Of a stretch of DNA of 64,000 nucleotides, positions 18,270 through 26,346 are shown piece after piece. The DNA lies in assembly GCA_040216735.1 (NCBI GenBank), contig JAVJOO010000002.1, positions 399,118 through 463,117 on the forward strand, read 5' to 3'. The notes beneath the pieces were generated by a model. It was not told where the DNA came from. It did not search any database and worked only from the letters and a program-made list of their open reading frames with translations. Both the position numbers and the translations under genes were made by a program. Positions within the stretch are counted from its first letter, which is position 1; each line of letters starts with the position of its first letter. The stretch is from Alphaproteobacteria bacterium. Lineage in GTDB: Bacteria; Pseudomonadota; Alphaproteobacteria; SHVP01.

Positions 18270-18295
18270 CCGTTGTTAGACCAATCTAACAACGG
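18270..18295 (-). terminator. Hairpin downstream of the mercury operon
   Basis: A perfect 11-bp stem (CCGTTGTTAGA / TCTAACAACGG) with a 4-nt loop. Read on the minus strand it follows the last mer gene by about 140 nt and is trailed by GTTTTGGGTT, a weak U-tract. It is a plausible intrinsic terminator. Confidence 0.55.
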
Positions 18296-18434
18296 AATTT
18301 GCTTCCCTCTTTGCCGATCTCAAGCTCTGATCGCTCCTTATCTGAGATTTCGCACAAACTTGTGCGTGCCAAACTCGGACGACACGCTAACGGACACCCC
18401 AACCCGGCCCTAATCGAGCATAGACTGGTAAACC

Positions 18435-19082
18435 CTATTTCTCCGTTTCCGCGCTCATCAACGCCGTAACGACAGCAGCAAGCGTTTCATAGTCGGTGAT
18501 CCGTTCATCGCGATAGGCGACCCTGCCTTTTCGATCAATCGCGACCGTCGTGTCCAGCGTTTGAACCTGGTAGGAGCGAATCGCCACCCCCTCGCGATCA
18601 ACCGCCCAGAGGTGTTCTCCCCCGCCAGCTTGTTCACGAAAAGAGGCGAGTTCGGATTCGCTTTCGCCTGGCTCCATATCGATCGCGAGGATCGTCACGC
18701 CTTGGCTAGAACTTTCGCGATGGAGGCGCGCAAGCGCCTGGGCTTCGGGAATGCATGAAAGACACCATCCGGCCATGTAGAACATGACGACGATGTTGCC
18801 GCGTTGCGCCTCAAGATCGAACACACTTCCGTCACCAAAAGATGCTGTCTGCATTTTGAATAGCGGCGCCGACGCCCGCTGCTCCTCTGGGTTTAAAAGT
18901 TTTGCACCGAGTGTGGCTTGTTCGGTCCCATCGACGGTTGATTGGCCTGCACGATCCGTCGAGGGTGTTTGCAAACCGTAAATGATCGCGGCGAGAGCAA
19001 TTGCGAGACCAATCGCCACAACAGCGCCCCGGCGCGCCCAAGGCGGAAATCTGGGCGAAGTCTTATCGGGCGTCGTAGTCAT
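18435..19082 (-). CDS. TlpA-like thioredoxin of the mer operon
   Basis: 215 aa from ATG 19082, which overlaps the stop of the upstream MerF-like gene (ATGA). It has a membrane anchor (about residues 17-36), a periplasmic redoxin domain with active site AGWCLSCIPEA, and later a Val-Gln loop (YQVQTLDTTVAID) where a cis-Pro is usual. The missing cis-Pro is odd for a redox thioredoxin, because that residue normally blocks metal binding at CxxC. This could favour metal binding. It is the last gene of the operon with merA. A role as thiol donor or Hg(II) binder in place of MerP is inferred. Confidence 0.8.
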   Translation of the reverse strand: MTTTPDKTSPRFPPWARRGAVVAIGLAIALAAIIYGLQTPSTDRAGQSTVDGTEQATLGAKLLNPEEQRASAPLFKMQTASFGDGSVFDLEAQRGNIVVMFYMAGWCLSCIPEAQALARLHRESSSQGVTILAIDMEPGESESELASFREQAGGGEHLWAVDREGVAIRSYQVQTLDTTVAIDRKGRVAYRDERITDYETLAAVVTALMSAETEK

Positions 19083-19321
19083 CGCCCAACCTCCGCTACC
19101 CGCAAGACGCGGCGGCGCCATAGCAGTCCGACAATCGTAACGGCGACTACGGCCAAGCTGATCCAGGTTGAAATACCTAGCCAACCGAACACCGGCATGG
19201 AAAACCCGGCCCCAGCAGCGACAATAAGGAGGAGCAGTCCGCAGCAGGCGGCAATTGCCGCTAGCGCGATCAGAAACACCGGGAGTTCCCAGTTTCGCTT
19301 TCTCAATGAGTCGTTATCCAC
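19079..19321 (-). CDS. MerF-like mercury transport protein
   Basis: 80 aa with two membrane helices. The first contains a vicinal cysteine pair (IAACCGLLLL), the Hg(II) site of MerT/MerF/MerC carriers. A Gly/Ser loop and a second helix ending in WRRRVLR follow, matching MerF layout. It lies 12 nt after merA and is translationally coupled to the tlpA-like gene. It would carry Hg(II) to cytoplasmic MerA. Family assignment is by topology and the CC pair, not a strong sequence signature. Confidence 0.72.
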   Translation of the reverse strand: MDNDSLRKRNWELPVFLIALAAIAACCGLLLLIVAAGAGFSMPVFGWLGISTWISLAVVAVTIVGLLWRRRVLRVAEVGR

Positions 19322-19333
19322 AGTTTGTCCCTC

Positions 19334-20767
19334 CTAGCCGGCGCAACACGAAAGTTTGGACACGTCTTTGTCAAAGGTCTGAGCGGCCAGTTTGAGACCT
19401 TCGACGGTCGTCAAATACGGAAAGATCGTGCTGGCGAGATCCTTCACGGTCATTTGCTGTGCGATCGCTATCGCAGCGGTTTGAATACTGTCGCCGCCTT
19501 CGGGCGCCAGTATGTGGGCGCCAAGCAGCCGGTCATCGTTCCTGTCGGCGACCAGCTTGATCAATCCGCGGGTGTCACGCGCCGCGAGCGCACGCGGAAC
19601 GGCCTCCATCGGCAGAACACTCGTTTTGACATCGTGTCCACGACCCAACGCCTGTCGCTCGGTTAACCCAACCGTTGCGACCTGCGGGTCGGTAAAGGTT
19701 ACCGCCGGCATCGCGCGGGCATCGTAACAATGGTTCGCTCCGTTGAGCGCGTTCTCAGCCGCGCGCTTTCCGCCGTACGCCGCCATGTAGACATACATGT
19801 CGCGGCCCGTGACATCGCCCACCGCATACGCATTTGGGTTAGAGGTTCGCAAGTGTTCGTCGATCTCGATACCGCCGCGCTGCGAGAGCCGGATATCGGC
19901 CTCCATCAAACCGAGATCATCGGTGTTTGGCCGACGCCCGGTGGCAACGAGGACGTGTTGCGCTTCCACGGCATCCTCGATGCCGACGCGCTCGATGACG
20001 AGCTTGACGCCATTCGATTCGGTGGTGATCCGCCGATAAATCACGCCTTTCAGCGCCTTGATCCCTTCATCGGAGAGGTAGCCCTCAAGAGCCTCGCTGA
20101 TTTCCGGCTCAGCCTCCGGCAAAATGCGGGATCGGCACATGACGGTGACCTTCGTGCCGAACCGGCTGAACATCTGAGCGAGTTCCAGACCGATGTAACC
20201 CGCACCGATGACGATGAGCGATTGCGGAAGTTCAGGGAGCGCCAACGCCTCGGTGCTCGTCAGGTAAGGGACGGATTGCAGGCCGGGGATATCCGGCACT
20301 GCCGGCGCGGCGCCGGTTGCGATGATCGTACGAGGCGCGCGAATCGCCGTGCCGTTCACCTGAACACCGTCGGAAGTTAGCCGCGCCGCACCGTGCCGGT
20401 AATGAATCCCATCATATTCTTGCAGCAAGTCAGCGTACTTGGCCGCGCGGAGGCCCGACACTAGTTCGTCCTTCTGCGCGAGCAGCGCCTGCCAATCGTG
20501 GAGGGTGGCCTCACCCATGATCCCGGCGAAACGTCCTGCTTTCTTTACTTGATGAATCGCTTCGGCCGCGCGAATCAGGGTCTTTGACGGGACGCACCCG
20601 ACATTGACGCAGGTCCCGCCGATGGTGCCATGGCCCACCAACGCGACTCGGGCGCCCAACTCAGCGGCAGCAATCGCCGCTGAGAAACCGGCAGAGCCTG
20701 CGCCAACGACGGCGAGGTCAAAATGATCTGACGCTTTTCTTTCCCTCGCCGTCGTATGGATGTTCAC
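19334..20767 (-). CDS. merA: Mercuric reductase MerA (no NmerA domain)
   Basis: 477 aa flavoprotein disulfide reductase. The FAD site (VVGAGSAGFSAA), redox pair GGTCVNVGCVPSK (C53/C58), NADPH site (VIGAGYIGLELA) and C-terminal vicinal Cys pair LSCCAG (474-475) identify MerA rather than lipoamide dehydrogenase. It reduces Hg(II) to Hg(0) with NADPH in the cytoplasm. The N-terminal metal-binding domain found in many MerA proteins is absent. The GTG start at 20767 has GAGG upstream and follows the ccdA-like gene after 2 nt. Confidence 0.95.
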   Translation of the reverse strand: MNIHTTARERKASDHFDLAVVGAGSAGFSAAIAAAELGARVALVGHGTIGGTCVNVGCVPSKTLIRAAEAIHQVKKAGRFAGIMGEATLHDWQALLAQKDELVSGLRAAKYADLLQEYDGIHYRHGAARLTSDGVQVNGTAIRAPRTIIATGAAPAVPDIPGLQSVPYLTSTEALALPELPQSLIVIGAGYIGLELAQMFSRFGTKVTVMCRSRILPEAEPEISEALEGYLSDEGIKALKGVIYRRITTESNGVKLVIERVGIEDAVEAQHVLVATGRRPNTDDLGLMEADIRLSQRGGIEIDEHLRTSNPNAYAVGDVTGRDMYVYMAAYGGKRAAENALNGANHCYDARAMPAVTFTDPQVATVGLTERQALGRGHDVKTSVLPMEAVPRALAARDTRGLIKLVADRNDDRLLGAHILAPEGGDSIQTAAIAIAQQMTVKDLASTIFPYLTTVEGLKLAAQTFDKDVSKLSCCAG

Positions 20768-20769
20768 CG

Positions 20770-21645
20770 TTAATCCTCACTGATCGTGATGGGGCGTGCG
20801 TCGGCTGTTTGGGGGGGCGTCTGATTCGACCCACCGCGCGCGCGGCTGGCCGCCCAGGCGGCCATTGCCGCCAGGGCTAAGAGGATGACCCCAAGCGTCA
20901 GCGGATTGGTGATCAGGGCGCGCACCTTTGCGGCCAGCCCGTCGCCAACAATGATCAACGTCGACGGCACCAATCCGAGAGCGGAAAGCCAGTAAAAAGT
21001 CACGTAGAGGCCTGCAGCCACCAGGATGGCACCACTGACTCGGGACATGTACGGAACGATCCGGCGGATTGCTTGCGCCATCCCGGTGCGGGTCAACGCA
21101 GCGGCCACAGCGAGGGCGGAGAGTACGGTGCCCATACCAATGGCGTAGGCCGCGAAGCTCAGGACGCCCAATCCAATAGAGTCAGTCATCGCCGTGCCCG
21201 CGACGGCGAGGAACACCGGCAAAGTGCATCCCAAGGACGCGGCGCCAAAGCCAAGACCAAACATGAAATCCCCGCGAAAGCCGGTCGTGGGGCCACCCGA
21301 CAGGAATCCCGGAAAGGGCAGTGCAACCCGACGATCCATGAAGGTCACGATGCCGACAAGAACGAGGATGACGCCGATCGCTAAGCCGACCGGCGGCAAG
21401 ATCGCGCCAAGACCGCTCAAGCCCGCTGAAACCGCGCCACCGACGATTCCAAAGAGGAGAACAAAACCCACCGTCGTGACGCCGCCGACGGCAAGCGCAC
21501 GCAGGATCGGAACCGAACCACCATCTTCAGCGGCGAGCCGGCGGGCGATGAACGCCGGCAGCAGCGCGAACCCGCAAGGATTAGCCGTCGCTACCGCTCC
21601 GGCTACGAAAGCAAAGAGGAGCCCGCCAATCATTTTGTGGGCCAC
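20770..21645 (-). CDS. CcdA/DsbD-like electron-transfer membrane protein of the mer operon
   Basis: 291 aa with about seven membrane helices. Helix 1 carries ANPCGFALLPAF and a later helix ASLGCTLPVFL; this Cys pair is the redox couple of CcdA/DsbD-type proteins. They pass electrons from cytoplasmic thioredoxin to periplasmic thiols. It is the first gene of the merA operon. The TlpA-like product at the operon end is a natural partner. The start is uncertain: GTG 21645 or ATG 21633. The C-terminal tail is polar. Confidence 0.88.
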   Translation of the reverse strand: MAHKMIGGLLFAFVAGAVATANPCGFALLPAFIARRLAAEDGGSVPILRALAVGGVTTVGFVLLFGIVGGAVSAGLSGLGAILPPVGLAIGVILVLVGIVTFMDRRVALPFPGFLSGGPTTGFRGDFMFGLGFGAASLGCTLPVFLAVAGTAMTDSIGLGVLSFAAYAIGMGTVLSALAVAAALTRTGMAQAIRRIVPYMSRVSGAILVAAGLYVTFYWLSALGLVPSTLIIVGDGLAAKVRALITNPLTLGVILLALAAMAAWAASRARGGSNQTPPQTADARPITISED

Positions 21646-21790
21646 TCTCGCAGGTTCGTGGCGCGCGAGCGCTGGCGTGCAGACTTATCGCCCATTGTAA
21701 TTTTCGGTCCATCTCGGCAAAAGCCGGTTCGCGTTCAGTGGTTTCCAGCAATCGAGGGACGGTTTCCAGCACCGGATCCCTTAATCCATG

Positions 21791-21831
21791 GTAATCCTTG
21801 ATCCTGTAGTACCTACAGGATCAAGGATTAC
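21791..21831. promoter_or_regulatory. 41-bp palindromic MerR operator, divergent promoter
   Basis: Perfect 19-bp arms (GTAATCCTTGATCCTGTAG and its complement) flank a 3-nt centre. Because it is symmetric, a -35-like TTGATC and a -10-like AAGGAT with a 19-bp spacer occur in both directions. It lies between merR (right) and the ccdA-merA operon (left). Typical mer operators have arms of only about 7 bp. Confidence 0.8.
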
Positions 21832-21869
21832 GTGCCATGACAGATGTCACGATATCGGGAGCGAAGTGG

Positions 21870-22280
21870 ATGACTCGCGGCCAAATCTCAAAGCGGACCG
21901 GCTGCAATGCCGAAACCATTCGCTACTACGAACGGATCGGCGTGATCCCACCGCCAAAGCGGTCAAGCGCGGGTCACCGCCGCTATAGCGACAATGATGC
22001 GGACCGCGTCGCGTTTGTTCTACGCAGCCGCGAACTGGGTTTTAGGCTCGATCAGGTCCGCAATCTGCTCTCGCTGGCAGATCGCGGAAACGACTCGTGC
22101 GCCGACGTGAGGGCAATGACCTCCGCTCACGTGGCTTCAATCCGCAGCAAGATAAACGACCTTCGCAGGATGGAGCGTGTGCTCAAGGACTTAGTCGCCA
22201 AGTGCGAGGAAGGCACCGTTCCTGCCTGCCCAATAATCGAGAGCCTTTACCTTGGCGACGATCGTCTTCCGCCCATCTGA
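21870..22280 (+). CDS. merR: MerR mercury-responsive regulator
   Basis: 136 aa from ATG 21870. This start has GGGAG upstream and gives the usual family N-terminus (RGQISKRTGCNAETIRYYERIG); the earlier ATG at 21837 lies almost at the predicted -10. Three cysteines match the Hg(II) site of MerR: SCADVR, KCEEG and ACPII. It represses without Hg and activates with Hg by untwisting the long promoter spacer. It diverges from the merA operon across the palindromic operator. Confidence 0.9.
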   Translation: MTRGQISKRTGCNAETIRYYERIGVIPPPKRSSAGHRRYSDNDADRVAFVLRSRELGFRLDQVRNLLSLADRGNDSCADVRAMTSAHVASIRSKINDLRRMERVLKDLVAKCEEGTVPACPIIESLYLGDDRLPPI

Positions 22281-22465
22281 TCGGACAGCACCTGATGCGA
22301 TCGATCGCCGGACGGTCCGCGATCTCCTGGTATTCTTTGAATCCCGGGAGCGCTCCACTCGCGGCGGTAATAATACTGGCTCAGCTCACCGGTAAATATA
22401 CGGCATGTGAAGGCCCATAATTTGCTCAAGTGAACCCGTAACGTCTTCAAACCACGGCATGGTAA

Positions 22466-23923
22466 TCAGTACTTGGTGTCAACGAGGTAGCCCGTACTAC
22501 CTAAACAAGGAAGCCCGCCAGGGGCTTTGTGTTTGTTGAGGCGGCTGGATTGGGTTTTGCGGCGAAACTTCTTACTGCAAAGACCGCACTGATAAATGTA
22601 GGTCGGTCCCTGCGGGAATGATGAGACAGATCGCCTGGCCGGTCGGCGCGCTTGGCGGACGGTCGGACGGAGCGTTCCAGCGCCACCGCCTCCGATAGAG
22701 GACAACGACCTCTGCGTCGGAGGGATAGCGACTGGGCCGGTCGGCGTTAGCTCGATTTCATAGCGCGGTATGAAAGTCTGGCTGGTTGTGCGCGCGCCCT
22801 CAATGCGATCCACGCGGTAGCTTCGATGCGCATCGCGATCTACGCCCCAGGCATGAAGGATAATGTTGTCATCCTGAGTACGCCGCAATGAATAGGGCTC
22901 AATCCGCCGTGTCGAACCTTGATAGTCGAGATCGATACACAAGCGGTTGGCTGCGGCAAAACGAATAACTTCGAGATGCGATTGCGCACTGCCTCTCAGA
23001 GGAAGCCGGAACGTCCGCTCTCGGATGACGGTTTCCCCGCGGCCCATCGTATAGGCTGCGGGAATTTCCGGAGCCTCGCCTCCTTCTAGCCAACGAAAAA
23101 ACTCCGGCAAAGCGTCCCAGAAAGAAGGAACGGGCGGCAATGCGGGAAGCTGATGCGCCAGCATCGATTCCCATGCGCCCTCAAGGTCACCTTTGTGGTC
23201 ATCAAGGGCGCCGTCCCGGGGTATTGCGATGCCCTTGAACTCACATTTCTGTCTCAGGACATCGAGAAGAACGGACGGCGAAGGGCGCGCATTGGTATTT
23301 CGGTAAAGGTTGATGACATCATAGAGATCTCGCGGCATTGTCCTCTCTGCGAGCGCGCGGACCTTTTCGCCAAAGGCTTCTTCGTAGGCGTAGGCGAGAA
23401 CTTCGATGCCCCCGTTCGGTGCGTCGCTGTAGGGATGAAAGATCGGGATACGAACTGGCGGCAGGACAAGACGCTCGTCAGCAGTCAGGTCTAGTTTGAT
23501 GCGCGGTAAACCGCCAGAGCTTGGCGATATCGGTCCGCGATAGCTCAATTTTCCCTGGCAACTTAAATTGCCCCGTGGGTTTTTATAGATATCAAAGTTC
23601 TGAGAATCGGCAGGAAATTCAAGGCCACTGCGCTCGTAAATCCAATCGGAAATTTGGGCGAAAACCCGCTGCAAAAACGCCTCATCAAGATGCGCAGGAT
23701 CTTGCAGCGTAAAATCCAGGTCCTCGGAAAAGCGGTAGGTTTCGAAAAAGCACTTCTTGAGGCATGTGCCGCCCTTGAACACCCAACTATCGGCGATTTC
23801 GTCATGTGCGAAGATGCCTGCAAGCGCCCATCCCAGGGCGTAGTCCTTTTCCACGACATGTGGGTTCAGGCCGAGTATGGCGGCGCTATCGAGAAGCTCG
23901 CGTTTACCGATCATGAGTCTCAC
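22466..23923 (-). CDS. AbiEii-type nucleotidyltransferase toxin with WYL domain and zinc-finger-like tail
   Basis: 485 aa. Residues 1-290 are an AbiEii/AbiGii nucleotidyltransferase with FKGGTCLKK and the catalytic YRFSEDLDF. Residues about 315-385 match a WYL ligand-sensing domain (IDLDYQGSTRRIEPYSLR, then SYRVDRI). A basic linker leads to CGLCSKKF, H465 and C473, a CxxC-H-C zinc-finger-like tail followed by GSTGYLV. AbiEii toxins transfer nucleotides to targets such as tRNA and are paired with AbiEi. The start overlaps the antitoxin end by 20 nt. The added WYL and finger are not part of the classic AbiEii, and suggest sensing of a nucleic-acid ligand. Confidence 0.85.
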   Translation of the reverse strand: MRLMIGKRELLDSAAILGLNPHVVEKDYALGWALAGIFAHDEIADSWVFKGGTCLKKCFFETYRFSEDLDFTLQDPAHLDEAFLQRVFAQISDWIYERSGLEFPADSQNFDIYKNPRGNLSCQGKLSYRGPISPSSGGLPRIKLDLTADERLVLPPVRIPIFHPYSDAPNGGIEVLAYAYEEAFGEKVRALAERTMPRDLYDVINLYRNTNARPSPSVLLDVLRQKCEFKGIAIPRDGALDDHKGDLEGAWESMLAHQLPALPPVPSFWDALPEFFRWLEGGEAPEIPAAYTMGRGETVIRERTFRLPLRGSAQSHLEVIRFAAANRLCIDLDYQGSTRRIEPYSLRRTQDDNIILHAWGVDRDAHRSYRVDRIEGARTTSQTFIPRYEIELTPTGPVAIPPTQRSLSSIGGGGAGTLRPTVRQARRPARRSVSSFPQGPTYIYQCGLCSKKFRRKTQSSRLNKHKAPGGLPCLGSTGYLVDTKY

Positions 23924-24716
23924 CCTTAGTCCATGACTTCGGGACGCGCAGCCGCCAGCGCGTTATCAGACGGCGACAATCCAGAGCTGGATCGAGCTTC
24001 GCATGACCTTTGGTCAGTCGGTTTTTGGATTCCTCCGCTAAGAGCTTTCCGCGCGGATGGCGCTCTGCAAGAAACCCAAGTCGCTTGAATATCGCGCCAT
24101 TACCACGCTTGTCGGCATAAGCCATCAGTTTCGCGGGGTCGATGTCCTCACGCCGCAGGTATTCATGAAAGCAGTCAGCCACATGCTGAATGCCGCCACC
24201 AACAGCCGGATCGTCGAGCATGTCCACGATCGTCCTGTGCACATCTGATATGGCGATTTTAGTTTGCCCGCGCCAAACGGACTTTGTGCCAAAGATCAGC
24301 TCTTCCCGAATGTGTTTGAGCGTAAATATTGCGTTCTGACATTCCAGTGTCTTGACCCTGACGGGGCGCGCCGTAAAAACGACGATGTCGCGGAAGATCT
24401 GCTCAGTTAGATCCCAATGTTCAGCAGCAGTGCGTCCTGCGATATAGGCAGGCGCAAAGAGCGTCGGAACGAGAATCCAGGGGTCCTCGACAACCTGCGC
24501 CGCATCGAGCATTTCGAGCTGTACGGGCACGTAGGCCCCGGTGCCAACGCGCCTGAGCCATCCCTGCTCAGTCCAGCGGGATAGGAGCTTGGCAGCCTGT
24601 TTACGAGATATATCAAGAACTTGCGCGGCATCAGCGATGCGTACGACATCACCTGCTGCTTTAATCACGTTAGCAAGCCTGGCTCTTCCGATCGGTAGTG
24701 ATAACTGCGAATCCAT
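23904..24716 (-). CDS. AbiEi-type antitoxin (type IV TA)
   Basis: 270 aa from ATG 24716. The N-terminal winged helix (VLDISRKQAAKLLSRW, then GWLRRVGTGAYVP) is followed by an AbiEi_1-like region (IAGRTAAEHWDLTEQIF) and a C-terminal domain with ISDVHRTIVDMLDD. AbiEi antitoxins repress their own promoter and counteract the toxin without direct binding. The AT-rich 24740-24800 segment upstream is the likely promoter. It overlaps the toxin gene, so they form one operon. Confidence 0.88.
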   Translation of the reverse strand: MDSQLSLPIGRARLANVIKAAGDVVRIADAAQVLDISRKQAAKLLSRWTEQGWLRRVGTGAYVPVQLEMLDAAQVVEDPWILVPTLFAPAYIAGRTAAEHWDLTEQIFRDIVVFTARPVRVKTLECQNAIFTLKHIREELIFGTKSVWRGQTKIAISDVHRTIVDMLDDPAVGGGIQHVADCFHEYLRREDIDPAKLMAYADKRGNGAIFKRLGFLAERHPRGKLLAEESKNRLTKGHAKLDPALDCRRLITRWRLRVPKSWTKGETHDR

Positions 24717-25141
24717 CCCACTACACCATACAAACATAAATTCGCTAATTTCGTGAACTTAATACATATCTATATATCACTTCTAGAGTATATCAATGCG
24801 TACTTTATTCGCATTTTTCTGCAATTCTCGCTGTCATGACATACCACAACTCATTTCTTAAAGCGGCGGGCGCTGTCCTATTCTTGTCTTCAACAGATTG
24901 AGGCCGCCGCTTGTCAGCACGGTCCGACTTCGGGAGCGGGCGATCTGCTGCTTTGTTTGTGCCGGCGGCGTGCGCAGCGGTCCGCGTTCATTGCTGGTCC
25001 TCGGGTTTGCTCGCAACATCGAATGCAAACCTAGCCAGGACCGCAACGACTACGACTCCTCAAGCTTGACTTCGTCAGCTCTGAACGTGCCACTAGCACG
25101 TCCTGACGACACCTAGTAGATCACCTGTGTGCCCGGTTGCC
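24717..25141. other. Intergenic region, AT-rich promoter side of the AbiE operon
   Basis: Positions 24735-24835 are strikingly AT-rich for this window, with several TATA-like runs, and probably hold the AbiE promoter and AbiEi sites. The rest shows no credible gene. The open frames present are short and lack a ribosome-binding site. Confidence 0.4.
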
Positions 25142-25693
25142 TCAGATGCCATGGAACGGCGTCAATTCCTCGAATATTGACGTACAGGTCGACGCCTCCA
25201 GCATCCCGCGTTGCAAACCCGCTAGAAACCGAGACTTCGTCAGGTGCAGATTTTTCGCGCTCATTCTCGGGGTCCACTTTCTGGAGGGCCCTAGCCTAGT
25301 GCGCGCAGCACGTCGCTGTTCGCTTCGAAGATCGCGCGTACGAGCCAGCAATGATTCGCGGCTCTTCGAAGTACGTTCTATCAACGCGCCGAGCATTGGT
25401 TGAAGACGCTCATGCGTAAGAACTTTGTCGGCAAAACTCTCCAAAACGAGGCCGTCTAATATCGCTTCGGGAACGCACTGACCTTGGCATGCAGCCTTGC
25501 CTTTGTCGGCAGCCAATCCACAGGTGTAGTAGCGGTATTGGCGGGCTTTGCCTGTGCGCAATCGCATACGGCTTCCGCAATAGCCGCAGTGGGCGATACC
25601 GCTGAACCACGGGGGAAGGTGGGGCGCGAAACCATGGGGCGGCATGGCGTCTGTGTTGAAGGTTGATAGAGGCACCCTGCGGCGCGCCCTCAA
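25142..25693 (-). pseudogene. Remnant of a large serine recombinase (zinc-ribbon part)
   Basis: Only the central part is recognisable: GIAHCGYCGSRMRLRTGK, YYTCGL, CQGQCVPEAILDGLVLESF and a coiled-coil start (SLLARTRDLRSEQRRAA). This is the recombinase zinc-ribbon and coiled-coil region. The catalytic resolvase domain is absent upstream, and the sequence after about 25310 no longer resembles the family. It is a decayed fragment of an older mobile element between the AbiE and CBASS loci. Confidence 0.65.
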
Positions 25694-25713
25694 CCAATCG
25701 GCATGATATGTAC

Positions 25714-26346
25714 TCAGGCCATTTCCATCGAGAAGGCTTTGTGGGCCTCGTCGTAGCTGCCAAACACCTCCGTTTTGTGGCGCGTGAAGTTCATCGACCC
25801 TCGCGTTGAACGGTCGGTCCAGTACTCGCCCTCGAGCGACGTGGGCGGCTCGCCTTGAACGTCGAGCAACAATGCTCCGAAGTGGATCTCGCTCCGGTGG
25901 CGAACGGCAACCCTCGGCTTGTTGGTGTAGACCCCCAGGATGCGAAAGACCCCGTCCTCGGCCTGTACGATGCGCTCTGCAACAAGCTCAGAGGCTGACT
26001 CCTTCGTCATCAAACGCATGCTGAGGAAGGAGAAGGTCTGTCGAACGGCCATGTAGCAGATGTTTGGGCCCGGAACCTCCCCCGTCTCGGGGTCCCTCCA
26101 TTCGGTCTGGAGCGTGACTTCCCAGGTACCGCAGAGCACTGGTCGCTTAGCAAACCAGCCGTTGATCCATGGCAGCTTCCAAAGCCAACGATCAAAGATC
26201 CCAAGAGCGACAAGCAGCACTGGCACAACCCCTGTGAGGCGCGGCAGCCACGATAGCTCGACGGCTGCTCCATCGATCACGAGGAGGACCAGCCAAACGA
26301 GTCCTACGATGAAGACGATCGGGATTAGATGTAGACGCGAGATCAC
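25714..26346 (-). CDS. cap15: CBASS effector, Cap15-type (two-TM plus beta-barrel)
   Basis: 210 aa from GTG 26346, which overlaps the stop of the CD-NTase gene (GTGA). Two membrane helices (about residues 5-24 and 30-50) are followed by a beta-rich domain with CGTWEVTLQTEW, AVRQTFSFLSMRL, SEIHFGALLLD and LEGEYWTDRSTRG. This is the SMODS-associating 2TM beta-strand-rich effector pattern. Cap15 proteins oligomerise in the inner membrane when bound by the cyclic nucleotide and disrupt it, killing infected cells. The longer open frame upstream is rejected. Confidence 0.9.
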   Translation of the reverse strand: MISRLHLIPIVFIVGLVWLVLLVIDGAAVELSWLPRLTGVVPVLLVALGIFDRWLWKLPWINGWFAKRPVLCGTWEVTLQTEWRDPETGEVPGPNICYMAVRQTFSFLSMRLMTKESASELVAERIVQAEDGVFRILGVYTNKPRVAVRHRSEIHFGALLLDVQGEPPTSLEGEYWTDRSTRGSMNFTRHKTEVFGSYDEAHKAFSMEMA

